Made by a program: the position numbers and the translations under genes
Notes under the pieces: model-generated
Database searches by the model: none
What the model saw: only the letters and a program-made list of their open reading frames with translations
What the model was told of the DNA's origin: nothing
NCBI GenBank assembly: GCA_963803425.1
Contig: CAWDMA010000002.1
Location: 308,903 to 372,902 of the forward strand
DNA from: DASPWW01 sp963803425
GTDB lineage: Bacteria > Actinomycetota > Thermoleophilia > Solirubrobacterales > 70-9
DNA: 64,000 nt
Direction of reading: 5' to 3'
Shown: one piece after another, positions 16,822 to 25,390 of the stretch
How positions within the stretch are numbered: the first letter of the stretch is position 1
Layout: every line of letters begins with the position of its first letter

Positions 16822-17811
16822 TCACCCGCCGGCAGCCTCGACCTCCTTCCGCCCCTGCACCGGGTCGTGCAGCAGGCAGGCGACGAGCTGATCGCGTCCC
16901 CCCACCGGGATCAGCGCCGGGTCGACCCCGTCGCAGGGCTCGAATCGCTTCGGGCACCGAGGGTGGAACCTGCACCCCGACGGGATCGCGGTCGCGTCGG
17001 GAAGCTCCCCCTTGAGCAGCTCACGGCGGCCGCCGCCGCCTGGCTCGGGCACCGGCACCGCGGTCACGAGCGCCTCGGTGTAGGGGTGCTTGGGTCGCTC
17101 GATCACGTCCGCTGCGGAGCCCTGCTCGACCACCCGCCCCAGGTACATCACCGCGATCCGGTCGCACAGGGACCAGGCCAGGCTGAGGTCGTGGGTGATG
17201 AACATCAGCGCCAGCCCGCGACGCCGCTGCAGCTCGGTGAGCACGGCGAGGATCTGGGCGCGAACCGAGGCGTCCAGCATCGAGACGGGCTCGTCGCAGA
17301 TCAGGCCATCGGGCTCCAGCACGAGCGCCGCTGCGATCGCGACCCGCTGCCGCTGGCCGCCCGAGAGCTGGTGCGGGTAGCGACCCAGGAAGCGGTCGGC
17401 GTCCAGGCCGACGTCGTCCATCGCCCGCCGCACCCGGGCGTCGTGGTCTCCGCCGGGAACCCCCTGCACCCGGAGCGGCTCGGACACGATCGCGGAGACC
17501 CGCTGGCGCGGGTTCAGCGTCTGGTAGGGATCCTGGAAGATCATCTGGACGCGGCGGCGAAGCTCGGCCAGGCCGGCCTTCCCGTTCGAGCGGCCGCCCT
17601 GCAGCGACACCTCGCCCCCGGCGAGATCGACCAGCCCCAGCATCGCCCGGGCAAGCGTCGACTTGCCGGAGCCGGACTCGCCGACCACGCCGAGGATCTC
17701 CCCCTGCCGCCACTCCAGCGAGACGCCGTCGACCGCGCGCGCCTCACCCGCCCGCGTCTTGAAGCGGACGGACACGCCCTCTACCCGCATCAAGACCCCG
17801 CTCCCGCTCAT
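16822..17811 (-). CDS. Peptide ABC transporter ATP-binding protein (OppF/DppF)
   Basis: A 329-residue ATPase with Walker A GESGSGKST, the Q-loop FQDPYQTLNPRQR, signature LSGGQRQRV, Walker B GLICDEPVSMLD and the switch ITHDLSL. The oligopeptide-transporter C-terminal extension with a cysteine cluster (GCRFHPRCPKRFEPCDG) is present, which often carries a 4Fe-4S cluster in OppD/F-type proteins. The start overlaps the OppD stop by 4 bases. Confidence 0.93.
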   Translation of the reverse strand: MSGSGVLMRVEGVSVRFKTRAGEARAVDGVSLEWRQGEILGVVGESGSGKSTLARAMLGLVDLAGGEVSLQGGRSNGKAGLAELRRRVQMIFQDPYQTLNPRQRVSAIVSEPLRVQGVPGGDHDARVRRAMDDVGLDADRFLGRYPHQLSGGQRQRVAIAAALVLEPDGLICDEPVSMLDASVRAQILAVLTELQRRRGLALMFITHDLSLAWSLCDRIAVMYLGRVVEQGSAADVIERPKHPYTEALVTAVPVPEPGGGGRRELLKGELPDATAIPSGCRFHPRCPKRFEPCDGVDPALIPVGGRDQLVACLLHDPVQGRKEVEAAGG

Positions 17812-18824
17812 CCGGTCGCTCCGGCTGCCGCCGGCTTCGGCGGCTCCACCTCCGGCCACTCCTTCCAGGGGGCGAAGTGGCAGGCGGCCTGGTGCGCTGC
17901 GGCGACCTCGCGCAGGGGCGGGTCGTGGAGGCACTCGTCGGCCGCGTACGGGCACCGGGGCCGGAACCGGCACCCCTCGGGCATGTCGTCGGGATCGGGG
18001 GGGCCGCCGGGGATCGGCTCGGCGAGCCCCCGTCGCCCCCCGATCACCGGGAGCGTGTCGAGCAGCCGCTTCGTGTAGGGATGCTGGGGGGCGGAGAACA
18101 CCGAGGCGACCGGGCCGGTCTCGACGATCCGGCCGGCGTACATGACGGCGATCCGGTCGCAGGTCTCCGCGAGCACGCCGAGGTCGTGGGAGATCAGGAT
18201 CAGCGCCAGCCCGAGCTGCTCGCGGAGATGCTCCAGCAGCTGCAGGACCTGCGCCTGGATCACGACGTCGAGCGCCGTGGTCGGCTCGTCCGCGATCACC
18301 GCCGACGGCCGGCAGGCGAGCGCCAGGGCGATCATGATCCGCTGTCTCTGCCCGCCGGAGAGCTGGTGGGCGTAGCGCCGCGCCAGCCCCTCCTGCAGGC
18401 CGACGGTCTCGAGCAGCTCCGCGATCCGCTCCTTCACCTGCCTGTCGGCGGCATCCCTCTCGTGCAGCCGAATCGCCTCGGCGATCTGCGCGTCGACCCT
18501 CTGCACCGGGTCGAGCGAGTTCATCGCCCCCTGGAAGATCAGCGAGATGTGCCGCCACCGGACGAGCTGCATCCCCGCCTCCGTGCGCCGACCGATGTTG
18601 ATCGGCTCCTCGACCTCCGGCGGAGTGAGCGTGATCTTCCCCGACTGCTTCAGCGTCTCCGGAAGCAGCTTCATCAGCGCCAGCGCCGTTGTGGTCTTCC
18701 CGCATCCCGACTCGCCGGCCAGGGCCAGCGCCTCGCCGCGGTCGAGCCTCAGATCGACGCCGTCGACGATCGGATTGCCGTCGTGCTCGACCCGGAGCCC
18801 ATCGACCTCGAGCAGGGAGCTCAC
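17808..18824 (-). CDS. Peptide ABC transporter ATP-binding protein (OppD/DppD)
   Basis: A 338-residue ATPase: Walker A GESGCGKTT, Q-loop FQGAMNSLDPVQR, signature LSGGQRQRI, Walker B SAVIADEPTTALD, switch ISHDLGV and a C-terminal cysteine motif CRFRPRCPYAADECLHD. It starts with GTG in a GTGA overlap with the OppC stop. It pairs with the following OppF ATPase to drive peptide import. Confidence 0.93.
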   Translation of the reverse strand: MSSLLEVDGLRVEHDGNPIVDGVDLRLDRGEALALAGESGCGKTTTALALMKLLPETLKQSGKITLTPPEVEEPINIGRRTEAGMQLVRWRHISLIFQGAMNSLDPVQRVDAQIAEAIRLHERDAADRQVKERIAELLETVGLQEGLARRYAHQLSGGQRQRIMIALALACRPSAVIADEPTTALDVVIQAQVLQLLEHLREQLGLALILISHDLGVLAETCDRIAVMYAGRIVETGPVASVFSAPQHPYTKRLLDTLPVIGGRRGLAEPIPGGPPDPDDMPEGCRFRPRCPYAADECLHDPPLREVAAAHQAACHFAPWKEWPEVEPPKPAAAGATG

Positions 18825-19669
18825 GCCGCGCGCTCCATCAGCCGCGGGTTGACGTACTCCTCGAACAGGTAGCCGAGCATCGCGATCGCGAGCACGAGCA
18901 GGGTGATGCACAACCCCGGGGGGATCACGTACCACCACGCCTCGGCGCTCGGCGCGCCGGCCTGGAACGCGTTCTCGAGCATCGACCCCCACGAGATCCG
19001 AGTCGGATCCCCGAGCCCGAGGAAGGCGAGCGCCGCCTCAGACAGGATCGCGATCGCGACGATCAGAACGGTGTTGGCGAAGATCAGCGGCAGCGTGTTG
19101 GGGAGGATGTGGGTGCGGAGGATGTACGTGTCGCTCGCCCCGAGCGCGCGAGCGCGCTCCACGAAGGGTCGCTCACGCAGGGTGAGCACCTGGGACCGGA
19201 CGATCCGGCCCGTGCCCGCCCATGAGGTGATCCCGATCACGACGATCAGCACCCCGAGCGACGGGCTCAGCAGGCGGGCCAGCACGATCATCAGCGGCAG
19301 CGTCGGGATCACCAGGAACCAGTTCTCGACCGGGTCGAGGATCCGGTCGGTCCAGCCCCCGAAGTAGCCCGCGGCCAGCCCCACCGCCGAGCCGATCACC
19401 GCCGAGATCGCCGCCGCAGCGAACCCGACCACGATCGAGACCCGCGCCCCGACCAGGACCTGCGAGAACACGTCGGCGCCGCTCTCGGTGGTCCCGAGCG
19501 GATGGGCGAAGCTGGGCGGGGCGAGCACGGCGAGGCTGGAGGCGTTCGGGTCGTCGGGGGCGAGCGCGCTGCCGAAGATCGCCAGGAACACGAACAGCCC
19601 GATCACCCCAAGACCGAACCGGCCGCGCCACGTGCCGAGAACGAGCCGTCGCGCGCTGCGCTCGGTCAC
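18821..19669 (-). CDS. Peptide ABC transporter permease (OppC/DppC)
   Basis: A 282-residue inner-membrane permease with an N-terminal helix (GLGVIGLFVFLAIFGSALAP), the OppC signature HPLGTTESGADVFSQVLVGARVS in the loop, five further helices and the EAA loop ERARALGASDTYILRTHILPN. It starts with GTG at the OppB stop (GTGA overlap). Confidence 0.93.
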   Translation of the reverse strand: MTERSARRLVLGTWRGRFGLGVIGLFVFLAIFGSALAPDDPNASSLAVLAPPSFAHPLGTTESGADVFSQVLVGARVSIVVGFAAAAISAVIGSAVGLAAGYFGGWTDRILDPVENWFLVIPTLPLMIVLARLLSPSLGVLIVVIGITSWAGTGRIVRSQVLTLRERPFVERARALGASDTYILRTHILPNTLPLIFANTVLIVAIAILSEAALAFLGLGDPTRISWGSMLENAFQAGAPSAEAWWYVIPPGLCITLLVLAIAMLGYLFEEYVNPRLMERAA

Positions 19670-20634
19670 CGCGCCTGCACCCGCGGGTCGAGGTAGAAAT
19701 AGAGGCAGTCCGCGAGCAGGTTGGCGAGGATCACGCCCGCGCTGAACACCAGGAAGACCCCCTGCAACACGGGGTAGTCCTTGTCGTTGATCGCGTTGAA
19801 GGTGAGCTCTCCCAGGCCGGGCCAGGAGAAGATCGTCTCGATCGTGATCGCGCCGCCGACCACGAGCCCGAACTGGATCGCCGACAGCGTGACGAGCGGG
19901 AGGATCGCGTTGGGCACCGCGTGGCGGCGGACGACCCGATCCCACGGCAGCCCGGTGGCCCGCTTCACCGTGATGAAGTCCTCGGTGAGCACGTCGACCA
20001 TCGACGAGCGCATGATCAGGAAGTACTGGCCCAGCAGCACCAGCGTCAGCGCCGTCGCGGGCAGGATCAGGTGCTCGGCGACGTCGAGCACCTTCGAGAT
20101 GAAGCTCGAGAACTCGGCGCCCGGCGTGATCTGCTGCCCCGCCGGCAGGATCGGCAGCCACACCGCGAACACCAGGATCAGGATGATCCCGATCCAGTAC
20201 TCGGGGGCCGCATATGTGAACAGGCTGAACTCGAGTAATCGGCTGTCGGTGGGGCGGCCGCGGCGGGTCGCGGCGACCACCCCGAGCCACGTCCCGATCA
20301 CGGTCGCGAGCACGGTGCCGGTCCCGACCAGGAGCAGCGTCCACGGAAGCGCCTTCCAGATCTCGGTCGAGACCGCCTCCCGGGAGCGGTAGCTGATCCC
20401 GAGGTCGAACTGGACGGTGTCACCCGCGTACACGACGAACTGCTCGGGGAGCGGCTTGTCGACTCCGTACTGGTCCCGGAGCGCCGCGAGCCGCGCCTCC
20501 GAGAAGTGCGGGACGCGGACGAGCTGCGAGGTCGGGTCGCCCATCACCCGGAACAGGAAGAAGTTGAAAACGACCACGAAGACGAGCGTGACCAGCGACC
20601 CGACCGCCCTCCCGGCGAGCCAACGTCCGCTCAT
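19666..20634 (-). CDS. Peptide ABC transporter permease (OppB/DppB)
   Basis: A 322-residue permease with six helices, the N-terminal RAVGSLVTLVFVVVFNFFLF helix with the following RxxGDP-like motif (RVMGDPTSQL), the periplasmic loop (ALRDQYGVDKPLPEQF) and the EAA loop TVKRATGLPWDRVVRRHAVPNA. It lies 33 bases after the solute-binding protein gene. Confidence 0.93.
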   Translation of the reverse strand: MSGRWLAGRAVGSLVTLVFVVVFNFFLFRVMGDPTSQLVRVPHFSEARLAALRDQYGVDKPLPEQFVVYAGDTVQFDLGISYRSREAVSTEIWKALPWTLLLVGTGTVLATVIGTWLGVVAATRRGRPTDSRLLEFSLFTYAAPEYWIGIILILVFAVWLPILPAGQQITPGAEFSSFISKVLDVAEHLILPATALTLVLLGQYFLIMRSSMVDVLTEDFITVKRATGLPWDRVVRRHAVPNAILPLVTLSAIQFGLVVGGAITIETIFSWPGLGELTFNAINDKDYPVLQGVFLVFSAGVILANLLADCLYFYLDPRVQAR

Positions 20635-20667
20635 CGAACCCGTCTCCGTGGTCGTCTCATCGCCGGA

Positions 20668-22491
20668 CTACTCCTCCAGCTCGACCGGCTCCCGGCCGCG
20701 GCGGCGCCTGGAGCGAACCACGAAGAACGCTCCCACGCCCAGCACGATCGCCGCGGCGATGATGATCACGACGACTCCGGAGCTGCCCCCATCGCCGGAG
20801 CCGCCGTTGGCGGGCTCGATCGAGAGCAGCGGCTCGTATGAGGTCTGGGCGCAGATCAGGTCTCCGTCCTCGCCCTCCGGGCATACTCGCTCGATTCCCT
20901 TGATCCGGTCCGTGCGGTAGGCCTGCAGCTCCGGGTCGTAGGTGATCACCAGGTAGGGCAGGTCCTCCTGGGCGATCGCGACCATCTGCTGAATCGCGTC
21001 CTTGCGCTGCCCGACGTCGAACAGGCCGGCCTGCTTCTTGTACAGGGCGTCGTACTCGTCGTTCGCCCAGAAGCTATCCGACAGGCCTCCGAGCTCGCCG
21101 CCGGTGAGCACGCTCAGGATGAAGCTGGGGTCGTACGGATCCCCGCCCCAGCCCCAGATGAACGTGTCGAACTGCGGCGCCGGCTTCCCGTTCACGGTCC
21201 GGGTGGTTGCCTCGGTGAGCTTGTCGTCGCTGACCACCTGGACGTTGAACTCGATCCCGACGTCGGCGGCCTCCTCGGCGATCAGCTTCGCCGCCTGCTG
21301 GGTGTACGGGGACTCCGATCGCGCGAACAGATCGAACGAGAGCTGCTCGCCGCCCTTCGTCCGCGGACCGTCTCCGTTCTGCTTCCAGCCCGCGTCGTCG
21401 AGGATCTTCCGGGCGGTGTCGGGCTCGAACGGATAGTCCTGTTCCGGCTCCTCGTAGAACGACTTGTAGAAAGACGGCAGCACGCCGTGGCCCACGAACG
21501 ACGTCCCGTGGGCGGCGATCTCGTTGATCCGGTTCCGGTCGACCGCGTATCCGACGGCCTGGCGGACGGCTTTGTCCTGAACCGCCGGGTTGAGCTCGGC
21601 GTCCGGGCAGTCCTGCTTCGAGCACAGGTTGAACGCGAGCTGCGTGTACGCCGGAGACGGCGCAGTGATCGCCTCGATGTTGTCGGCGTCCGTGAGCCGC
21701 TGATAGCTGGCCGCCTCGACCTCGAGGATCATGTCGATCTCGCCGAGCCGCAGCGCCCGCTCCACCGCGTCCTGGTTCCCGTACTTGATGTACTGGACCT
21801 CGTCGAAGGCGGGCTGCGGGCCCTTCCACTCCGGGTTGCGCTCCATCCGGATGATCCGGCCGCGGGTGAACTCGGTGACGATGTACGGCCCCGACCCGAC
21901 CAGCGGCAGGTCGGGCTGGTAGGAGCCGGTCAGGTCCGAGACCTTCTGCTTGCCCCAGATGTGCTCCGGGATGATGTAGACGAACAGGCCGCCGACGAGC
22001 CGCGCATCCGGCTCCTTCGTCTTGATCACGACCGTCTCGTCGTTCGGGGTCGAGATCTTCTCGATGTTGTCGGTGTAGCCCGAGAACAGGTCGCCCTTGC
22101 TGCCGAGCACCTCGAGCGAGTACTTCACGTCCTTCGAGGTGACGGGCTTGCCGTCGGACCACACCTTGTCCGGATCGAGCTTGAAGGTGACGGTCTTCTT
22201 GTCGTCCGACACCTCCCAGCTCTCGGCGATCCCGGGCGAAGGCGACAGGTCCTTCGGCGAGAAGTTGACGAGCAGGTCGTAGTTCAACGACCACACGTTG
22301 TAGTTCTCCTCGTTCAGGCCGACGAACGGGTTCAGCGTCTGCGGATCCTGCGCCCACCCGATCCGGAGAACCTCGTTGCTCTTTCCGGAGTCCTGCGCCC
22401 CGGCCGGCATCGCCACCGCAACGACCACGGCGGCCGCGGCGAGCAGCGCCGCTCCAACCGCTCCCAATCTCCTCTTCATCGATCCCGTCAC
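20668..22491 (-). CDS. Family 5 peptide-binding protein with a C-terminal membrane anchor
   Basis: A 607-residue extracellular solute-binding protein of the OppA/DppA family: signal peptide (RRLGAVGAALLAAAAVVVAVAMPAGAQ, no lipobox cysteine), the ligand-binding core starting at EVLRIGWAQDPQTLNPFVGL and the family block GEIDMILEVE. After residue 550 it has a glycine/serine linker, a transmembrane helix (VVVIIIAAAIVLGVGAFFVV) and a basic stop-transfer end. Most Gram-positive relatives are lipoproteins, so the anchor is at the other end here. It is the first gene of the transporter set. Confidence 0.9.
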   Translation of the reverse strand: MTGSMKRRLGAVGAALLAAAAVVVAVAMPAGAQDSGKSNEVLRIGWAQDPQTLNPFVGLNEENYNVWSLNYDLLVNFSPKDLSPSPGIAESWEVSDDKKTVTFKLDPDKVWSDGKPVTSKDVKYSLEVLGSKGDLFSGYTDNIEKISTPNDETVVIKTKEPDARLVGGLFVYIIPEHIWGKQKVSDLTGSYQPDLPLVGSGPYIVTEFTRGRIIRMERNPEWKGPQPAFDEVQYIKYGNQDAVERALRLGEIDMILEVEAASYQRLTDADNIEAITAPSPAYTQLAFNLCSKQDCPDAELNPAVQDKAVRQAVGYAVDRNRINEIAAHGTSFVGHGVLPSFYKSFYEEPEQDYPFEPDTARKILDDAGWKQNGDGPRTKGGEQLSFDLFARSESPYTQQAAKLIAEEAADVGIEFNVQVVSDDKLTEATTRTVNGKPAPQFDTFIWGWGGDPYDPSFILSVLTGGELGGLSDSFWANDEYDALYKKQAGLFDVGQRKDAIQQMVAIAQEDLPYLVITYDPELQAYRTDRIKGIERVCPEGEDGDLICAQTSYEPLLSIEPANGGSGDGGSSGVVVIIIAAAIVLGVGAFFVVRSRRRRGREPVELEE

Positions 22492-22504
22492 TGCTGATCC
22501 TCCC

Positions 22505-23479
22505 TCACTTGTCTGGGTTGGGCTCGACCGCCGGCTCGATCACCTCGAGCGTCTTCGCGTCGCCGTCGAGTCGGACGGTGGCGCCCAGCGGCATCGTCGC
22601 CATGTGCTTGCCGTGCCCGACCGGCACGTTTGCGATCGCCGGGATCCCCAGCGGGCCGATCAGCTCGTCGAGCATCTGCTCGACCGAGAGGGTCGACTCG
22701 GGTTCCTCCGGCACGGTCAGGTTCTTCAAGTTGACGTCGGTCCCGAACACGAACCCGGCGGCGTTCTGGAGCTTGCCGGCGCGGACCAGGTGATTGATCG
22801 CGGTGTCGACCAGGTACGGCTCGGTGTTCAGGTCCTCGACCATCACCACGCATCCGTCGGTGTCGAGCTCGTACGGGGTGCCGATGCTCGAGCACAGAAG
22901 CGTCAGGCAGCCGCCGACCAGCGGCGCCTCGGCCGACCCGGCCCCGACCGTCAGCACGTACGGGTTCTCGGGATCCTCGAACACCCTCCCGAGCGGCTCC
23001 GGCTGGAAAGCTCGGTGGAACCACTTCTCGGTCGGCTCCGTGAGCGGGTACTCGTCCTTGCGACGGGTGAACCGGAGCAGGTTCGGCCCGTAGAAGGACA
23101 CCCAGCCGGCGTGCTTTGCGAGCGCCAGGTGAATCGCGGTGATGTCGCTGTATCCGCACACGATCCGTGGGGCGCCGAGCCGGTCCCACTCGACCAGGTC
23201 GTGCAGCCGCGCCGCTCCGTACCCACCGGTCATCGCGAGCACCATGTCGATCCCGTCCTCGGACAGGGCCCACTGCAGGTCGTCGGCGCGCTCCTCGTCG
23301 GTGCCGGCCAGGTAGCCGTGCACGTTGCGGCAGTTGGGCCCGAACACGAGCTCGTGGCCGCGGCCCGCGAAGTAGGCCGTCGCCTGCTCGATCTCGGACC
23401 TGGTCTGGGTGGGGCCGGACGGCGACACCACCGCGATTCGGGCGTTCGGCGGCAGCGCGGGTGGCTTGACCCGGGCCAT
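22505..23479 (-). CDS. S66 family LD-carboxypeptidase (MccF/LdcA type)
   Basis: A 324-residue serine peptidase of family S66. The nucleophile serine is in VCGYSDITA, the catalytic glutamate in VVMVEDLN and the histidine in VPVGHGKHMATMP. The family includes murein tetrapeptide LD-carboxypeptidases and MccF, which cuts the aminoacyl-nucleotide bond of microcin C and similar toxic conjugates. Wedged between tetR and the peptide-binding protein gene, it could process imported or cytoplasmic peptides with unusual linkages. Confidence 0.9.
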   Translation of the reverse strand: MARVKPPALPPNARIAVVSPSGPTQTRSEIEQATAYFAGRGHELVFGPNCRNVHGYLAGTDEERADDLQWALSEDGIDMVLAMTGGYGAARLHDLVEWDRLGAPRIVCGYSDITAIHLALAKHAGWVSFYGPNLLRFTRRKDEYPLTEPTEKWFHRAFQPEPLGRVFEDPENPYVLTVGAGSAEAPLVGGCLTLLCSSIGTPYELDTDGCVVMVEDLNTEPYLVDTAINHLVRAGKLQNAAGFVFGTDVNLKNLTVPEEPESTLSVEQMLDELIGPLGIPAIANVPVGHGKHMATMPLGATVRLDGDAKTLEVIEPAVEPNPDK

Positions 23480-24169
23480 CTACACCGCCTCCCGCTCGGC
23501 GGGATGACGCGAGACGGCCTCGATCGCCTCGGTGATCAGCTCGGCCGAGGCCTGCAGGGAGCCGAGCACTAGCTCCACGTGGATCTCGGCCACCTCCTCC
23601 AGCTTCAGCGGGCCGGCGGGGTCGAACCACAGCGCCACGCCGGTGCACTGGAGCAGGATCGCGTAGGTGGCAACGTGCGCGTCCGAGGAGCGCAGCGTCC
23701 CGTCCCGGATCCCGTCCCGGATCCACTCGTTGAACATCGCCTGGTAGTCGTCGCGCTTCGTGATCAGCGCCCGGCGGCGCTTCCCGGTCAGCGCCCGGAT
23801 CTCGCTGTCGGTGACGAACGCCGCGCGCGGGTGAAGGCCGTGGAATACGACGTGCTCGCGGACGGCCGCGGCCAGCTTCAGAGCCGGGCGGTCGTGCAGG
23901 GCGACGGCGGCGAGCACCTGCTCGGTGAGCCGCTCCATGAACTCGTCCTGGAATGTGACCAGGATCTGCTCCTTGCTCGGGTACCAGTGGTAGATCGCAG
24001 CGGGGCGGACCTCAGCCGCAGAGGCGATAGCCCGCATCGAGGTGGCGTGGTAGCCACGCTGCGCGAACAGCTCCAGCGCCGCCCGGTCGATTGCCTCCCT
24101 GGCCGAACCAATCGCCGGACCTGCTCCGCTTCGCGTCCGCGCTCCGGCGGTCTGAGAGGACTCAACCAA
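23480..24169 (-). CDS. TetR family regulator, likely repressor of the kdd/deacetylase promoter
   Basis: A TetR/AcrR regulator with the DNA-binding part AALELFAQRGYHATSMRAIA and AIYHWYPSKEQILVTF and a C-terminal ligand domain of the TetR_C_33 or similar kind. The open frame starts with TTG at 24169, overlapping the kce stop; but the first 20 residues (AGARTRSGAGP) are encoded by hairpin element D, so true translation may begin later, near 24111. Being inside the operon, and with two matching palindromes at the operon promoter, it most likely represses its own operon and the divergent deacetylase gene. Confidence 0.88.
   Translation of the reverse strand: MVESSQTAGARTRSGAGPAIGSAREAIDRAALELFAQRGYHATSMRAIASAAEVRPAAIYHWYPSKEQILVTFQDEFMERLTEQVLAAVALHDRPALKLAAAVREHVVFHGLHPRAAFVTDSEIRALTGKRRRALITKRDDYQAMFNEWIRDGIRDGTLRSSDAHVATYAILLQCTGVALWFDPAGPLKLEEVAEIHVELVLGSLQASAELITEAIEAVSRHPAEREAV
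24113..24149 (-). repeat. Loop-conserved hairpin element D (short form)
   Basis: A 7 bp stem CGCCGGA/TCCGGCG closes a 23-base loop containing GCGGACGCGAAGCGGAGCA on the minus strand, identical to the reference loop. It lies at the kce-tetR boundary inside the apparent N-terminus of the tetR frame. Confidence 0.8.
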
Positions 24170-24989
24170 GGCTCAAGAGCTCCGGCGTCTGCTCCTGGGT
24201 CGCGACCTCGCGGCCCAGCTTCCGGGTCAGGTCGACGGCCATCTCGCACAGCGCCCCGTTGGACGGGGCGTGCACGCCCTTAGCGATGTAGGCGACGTCC
24301 TCGAGCCCCGTCCGGATCCCCGGCGCCCCGTTCAGGATCGCGAGCGCCAGCATCCTGAAGTGGTGGCGGCCGATGCACGTCACGGTCCAGAACGCGTCCG
24401 GTGGCAGCGGCCGCAGCATCGCCACCAGCGCCTCGGGCGAGGCGTCGATCCCGCCGGGCACGCCGAACACGAGGTTGACCCGCAGCGGCGCGGGGAGGAT
24501 CCCCTCGTCCAGCCACTGCACCGCGCTGACCACGTGACCGACGTCGAAGGCCTCCACCTCGAGCGCGATCCCCTGATCGAGCGCGCGAGCGATGATCCCG
24601 CGGCCGGCGGGCGGCGGCGTGATGAAGGTCTCGTCGCCGAAGTTCATCGAGCCCGACTCGACGCCGGAGATGTCCGGCTTCGCCTCCAGCCCCGTCGTCC
24701 GCTGCTCGATCGTCATGTCGTTGGCGCCGCCGGTGGAGACCATCGTGAGCAGGTCGCTGCCGGCGCGGATCCGGTCGATCACGTCCACGAACAGCTCCGG
24801 GCGGCCGCTCGGCGTCCCGTCGTCCTCGCGCACGTGCAGGTGGACGAGCGTCGCCCCCGCCTCCCCGGCGCCGATGCTCGACTCTGCGATCTCCTCCGTC
24901 GTGTACGGGATGTTCGGGTTGTTCTCGCGAAAGACGTCCGCGCCTGTGATCGCGCAGGTGAGCACGGCGGGGTCGCTGTTCCAAGCCAT
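24162..24989 (-). CDS. kce: 3-keto-5-aminohexanoate cleavage enzyme (BKACE family)
   Basis: A 275-residue zinc-dependent beta-keto acid cleavage enzyme. It starts AVLTCAITGADVFRENNPNIP, carries the metal-binding motif LVHLHVRED (two histidines), the segment DISGVESGSMNFG and the glutamate region LEVEAFDVGHV, and ends with GLEDVAYIAKGVHAPSNGALC. In lysine fermentation Kce turns 3-keto-5-aminohexanoate plus acetyl-CoA into 3-aminobutyryl-CoA and acetoacetate. BKACE enzymes act on several beta-keto acids, but the neighbouring kdd and hotdog genes favour this role. Confidence 0.85.
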   Translation of the reverse strand: MAWNSDPAVLTCAITGADVFRENNPNIPYTTEEIAESSIGAGEAGATLVHLHVREDDGTPSGRPELFVDVIDRIRAGSDLLTMVSTGGANDMTIEQRTTGLEAKPDISGVESGSMNFGDETFITPPPAGRGIIARALDQGIALEVEAFDVGHVVSAVQWLDEGILPAPLRVNLVFGVPGGIDASPEALVAMLRPLPPDAFWTVTCIGRHHFRMLALAILNGAPGIRTGLEDVAYIAKGVHAPSNGALCEMAVDLTRKLGREVATQEQTPELLSLG

Positions 24990-25390
24990 CAGTGAGCGAC
25001 CCCCTCGGTCGGGGTGAGCGACGCACGCTCCTCGTCGGTGATCGGGCGGGAGCCGCGGCTGTCGCGGTCCCACAGGACGAGATCGAACTCCGCCTCCACG
25101 ATCACGTTCCCCGCGTCGTCGAGGATCCGCTCCCGCGTCCCGACGCTGGAGGTGCCGAGCCCACGGACCGCGCATTCCACCGTGACCGCCTTGAAGGCCG
25201 GGTCGATCTCACCCAGGTAGCTCACCGCGCAGCGCCCGACCACGTACTGGTCGGGGCCGATCCCGCTCCGGGCCAGGAAGGCGTCGCGGCCCTCCTCGAG
25301 GTAGGTGAGCACGACGACGTGGTTGACGTGGCCGAGCCCGTCGATGTCCTGCCATCGGATCTGGACGTCGTGAGTGCACGCGCTCGTCAT
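24989..25390 (-). CDS. Hotdog-fold protein, candidate 3-aminobutyryl-CoA ammonia-lyase (Kal) or acyl-CoA thioesterase
   Basis: A 133-residue single hotdog domain with the motif RWQDIDGLGHVNHVVVLTYLEEGRDAFL, as in YbgC/FadM thioesterases. Kal, which removes ammonia from 3-aminobutyryl-CoA to give crotonyl-CoA, is also a small hotdog protein and is encoded beside kce and kdd in known lysine-fermentation clusters. Sequence alone does not separate the two functions; the position between kdd and kce favours Kal. It overlaps both neighbours by a few bases (25387-25390 and 24989). Confidence 0.65.
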   Translation of the reverse strand: MTSACTHDVQIRWQDIDGLGHVNHVVVLTYLEEGRDAFLARSGIGPDQYVVGRCAVSYLGEIDPAFKAVTVECAVRGLGTSSVGTRERILDDAGNVIVEAEFDLVLWDRDSRGSRPITDEERASLTPTEGVAH

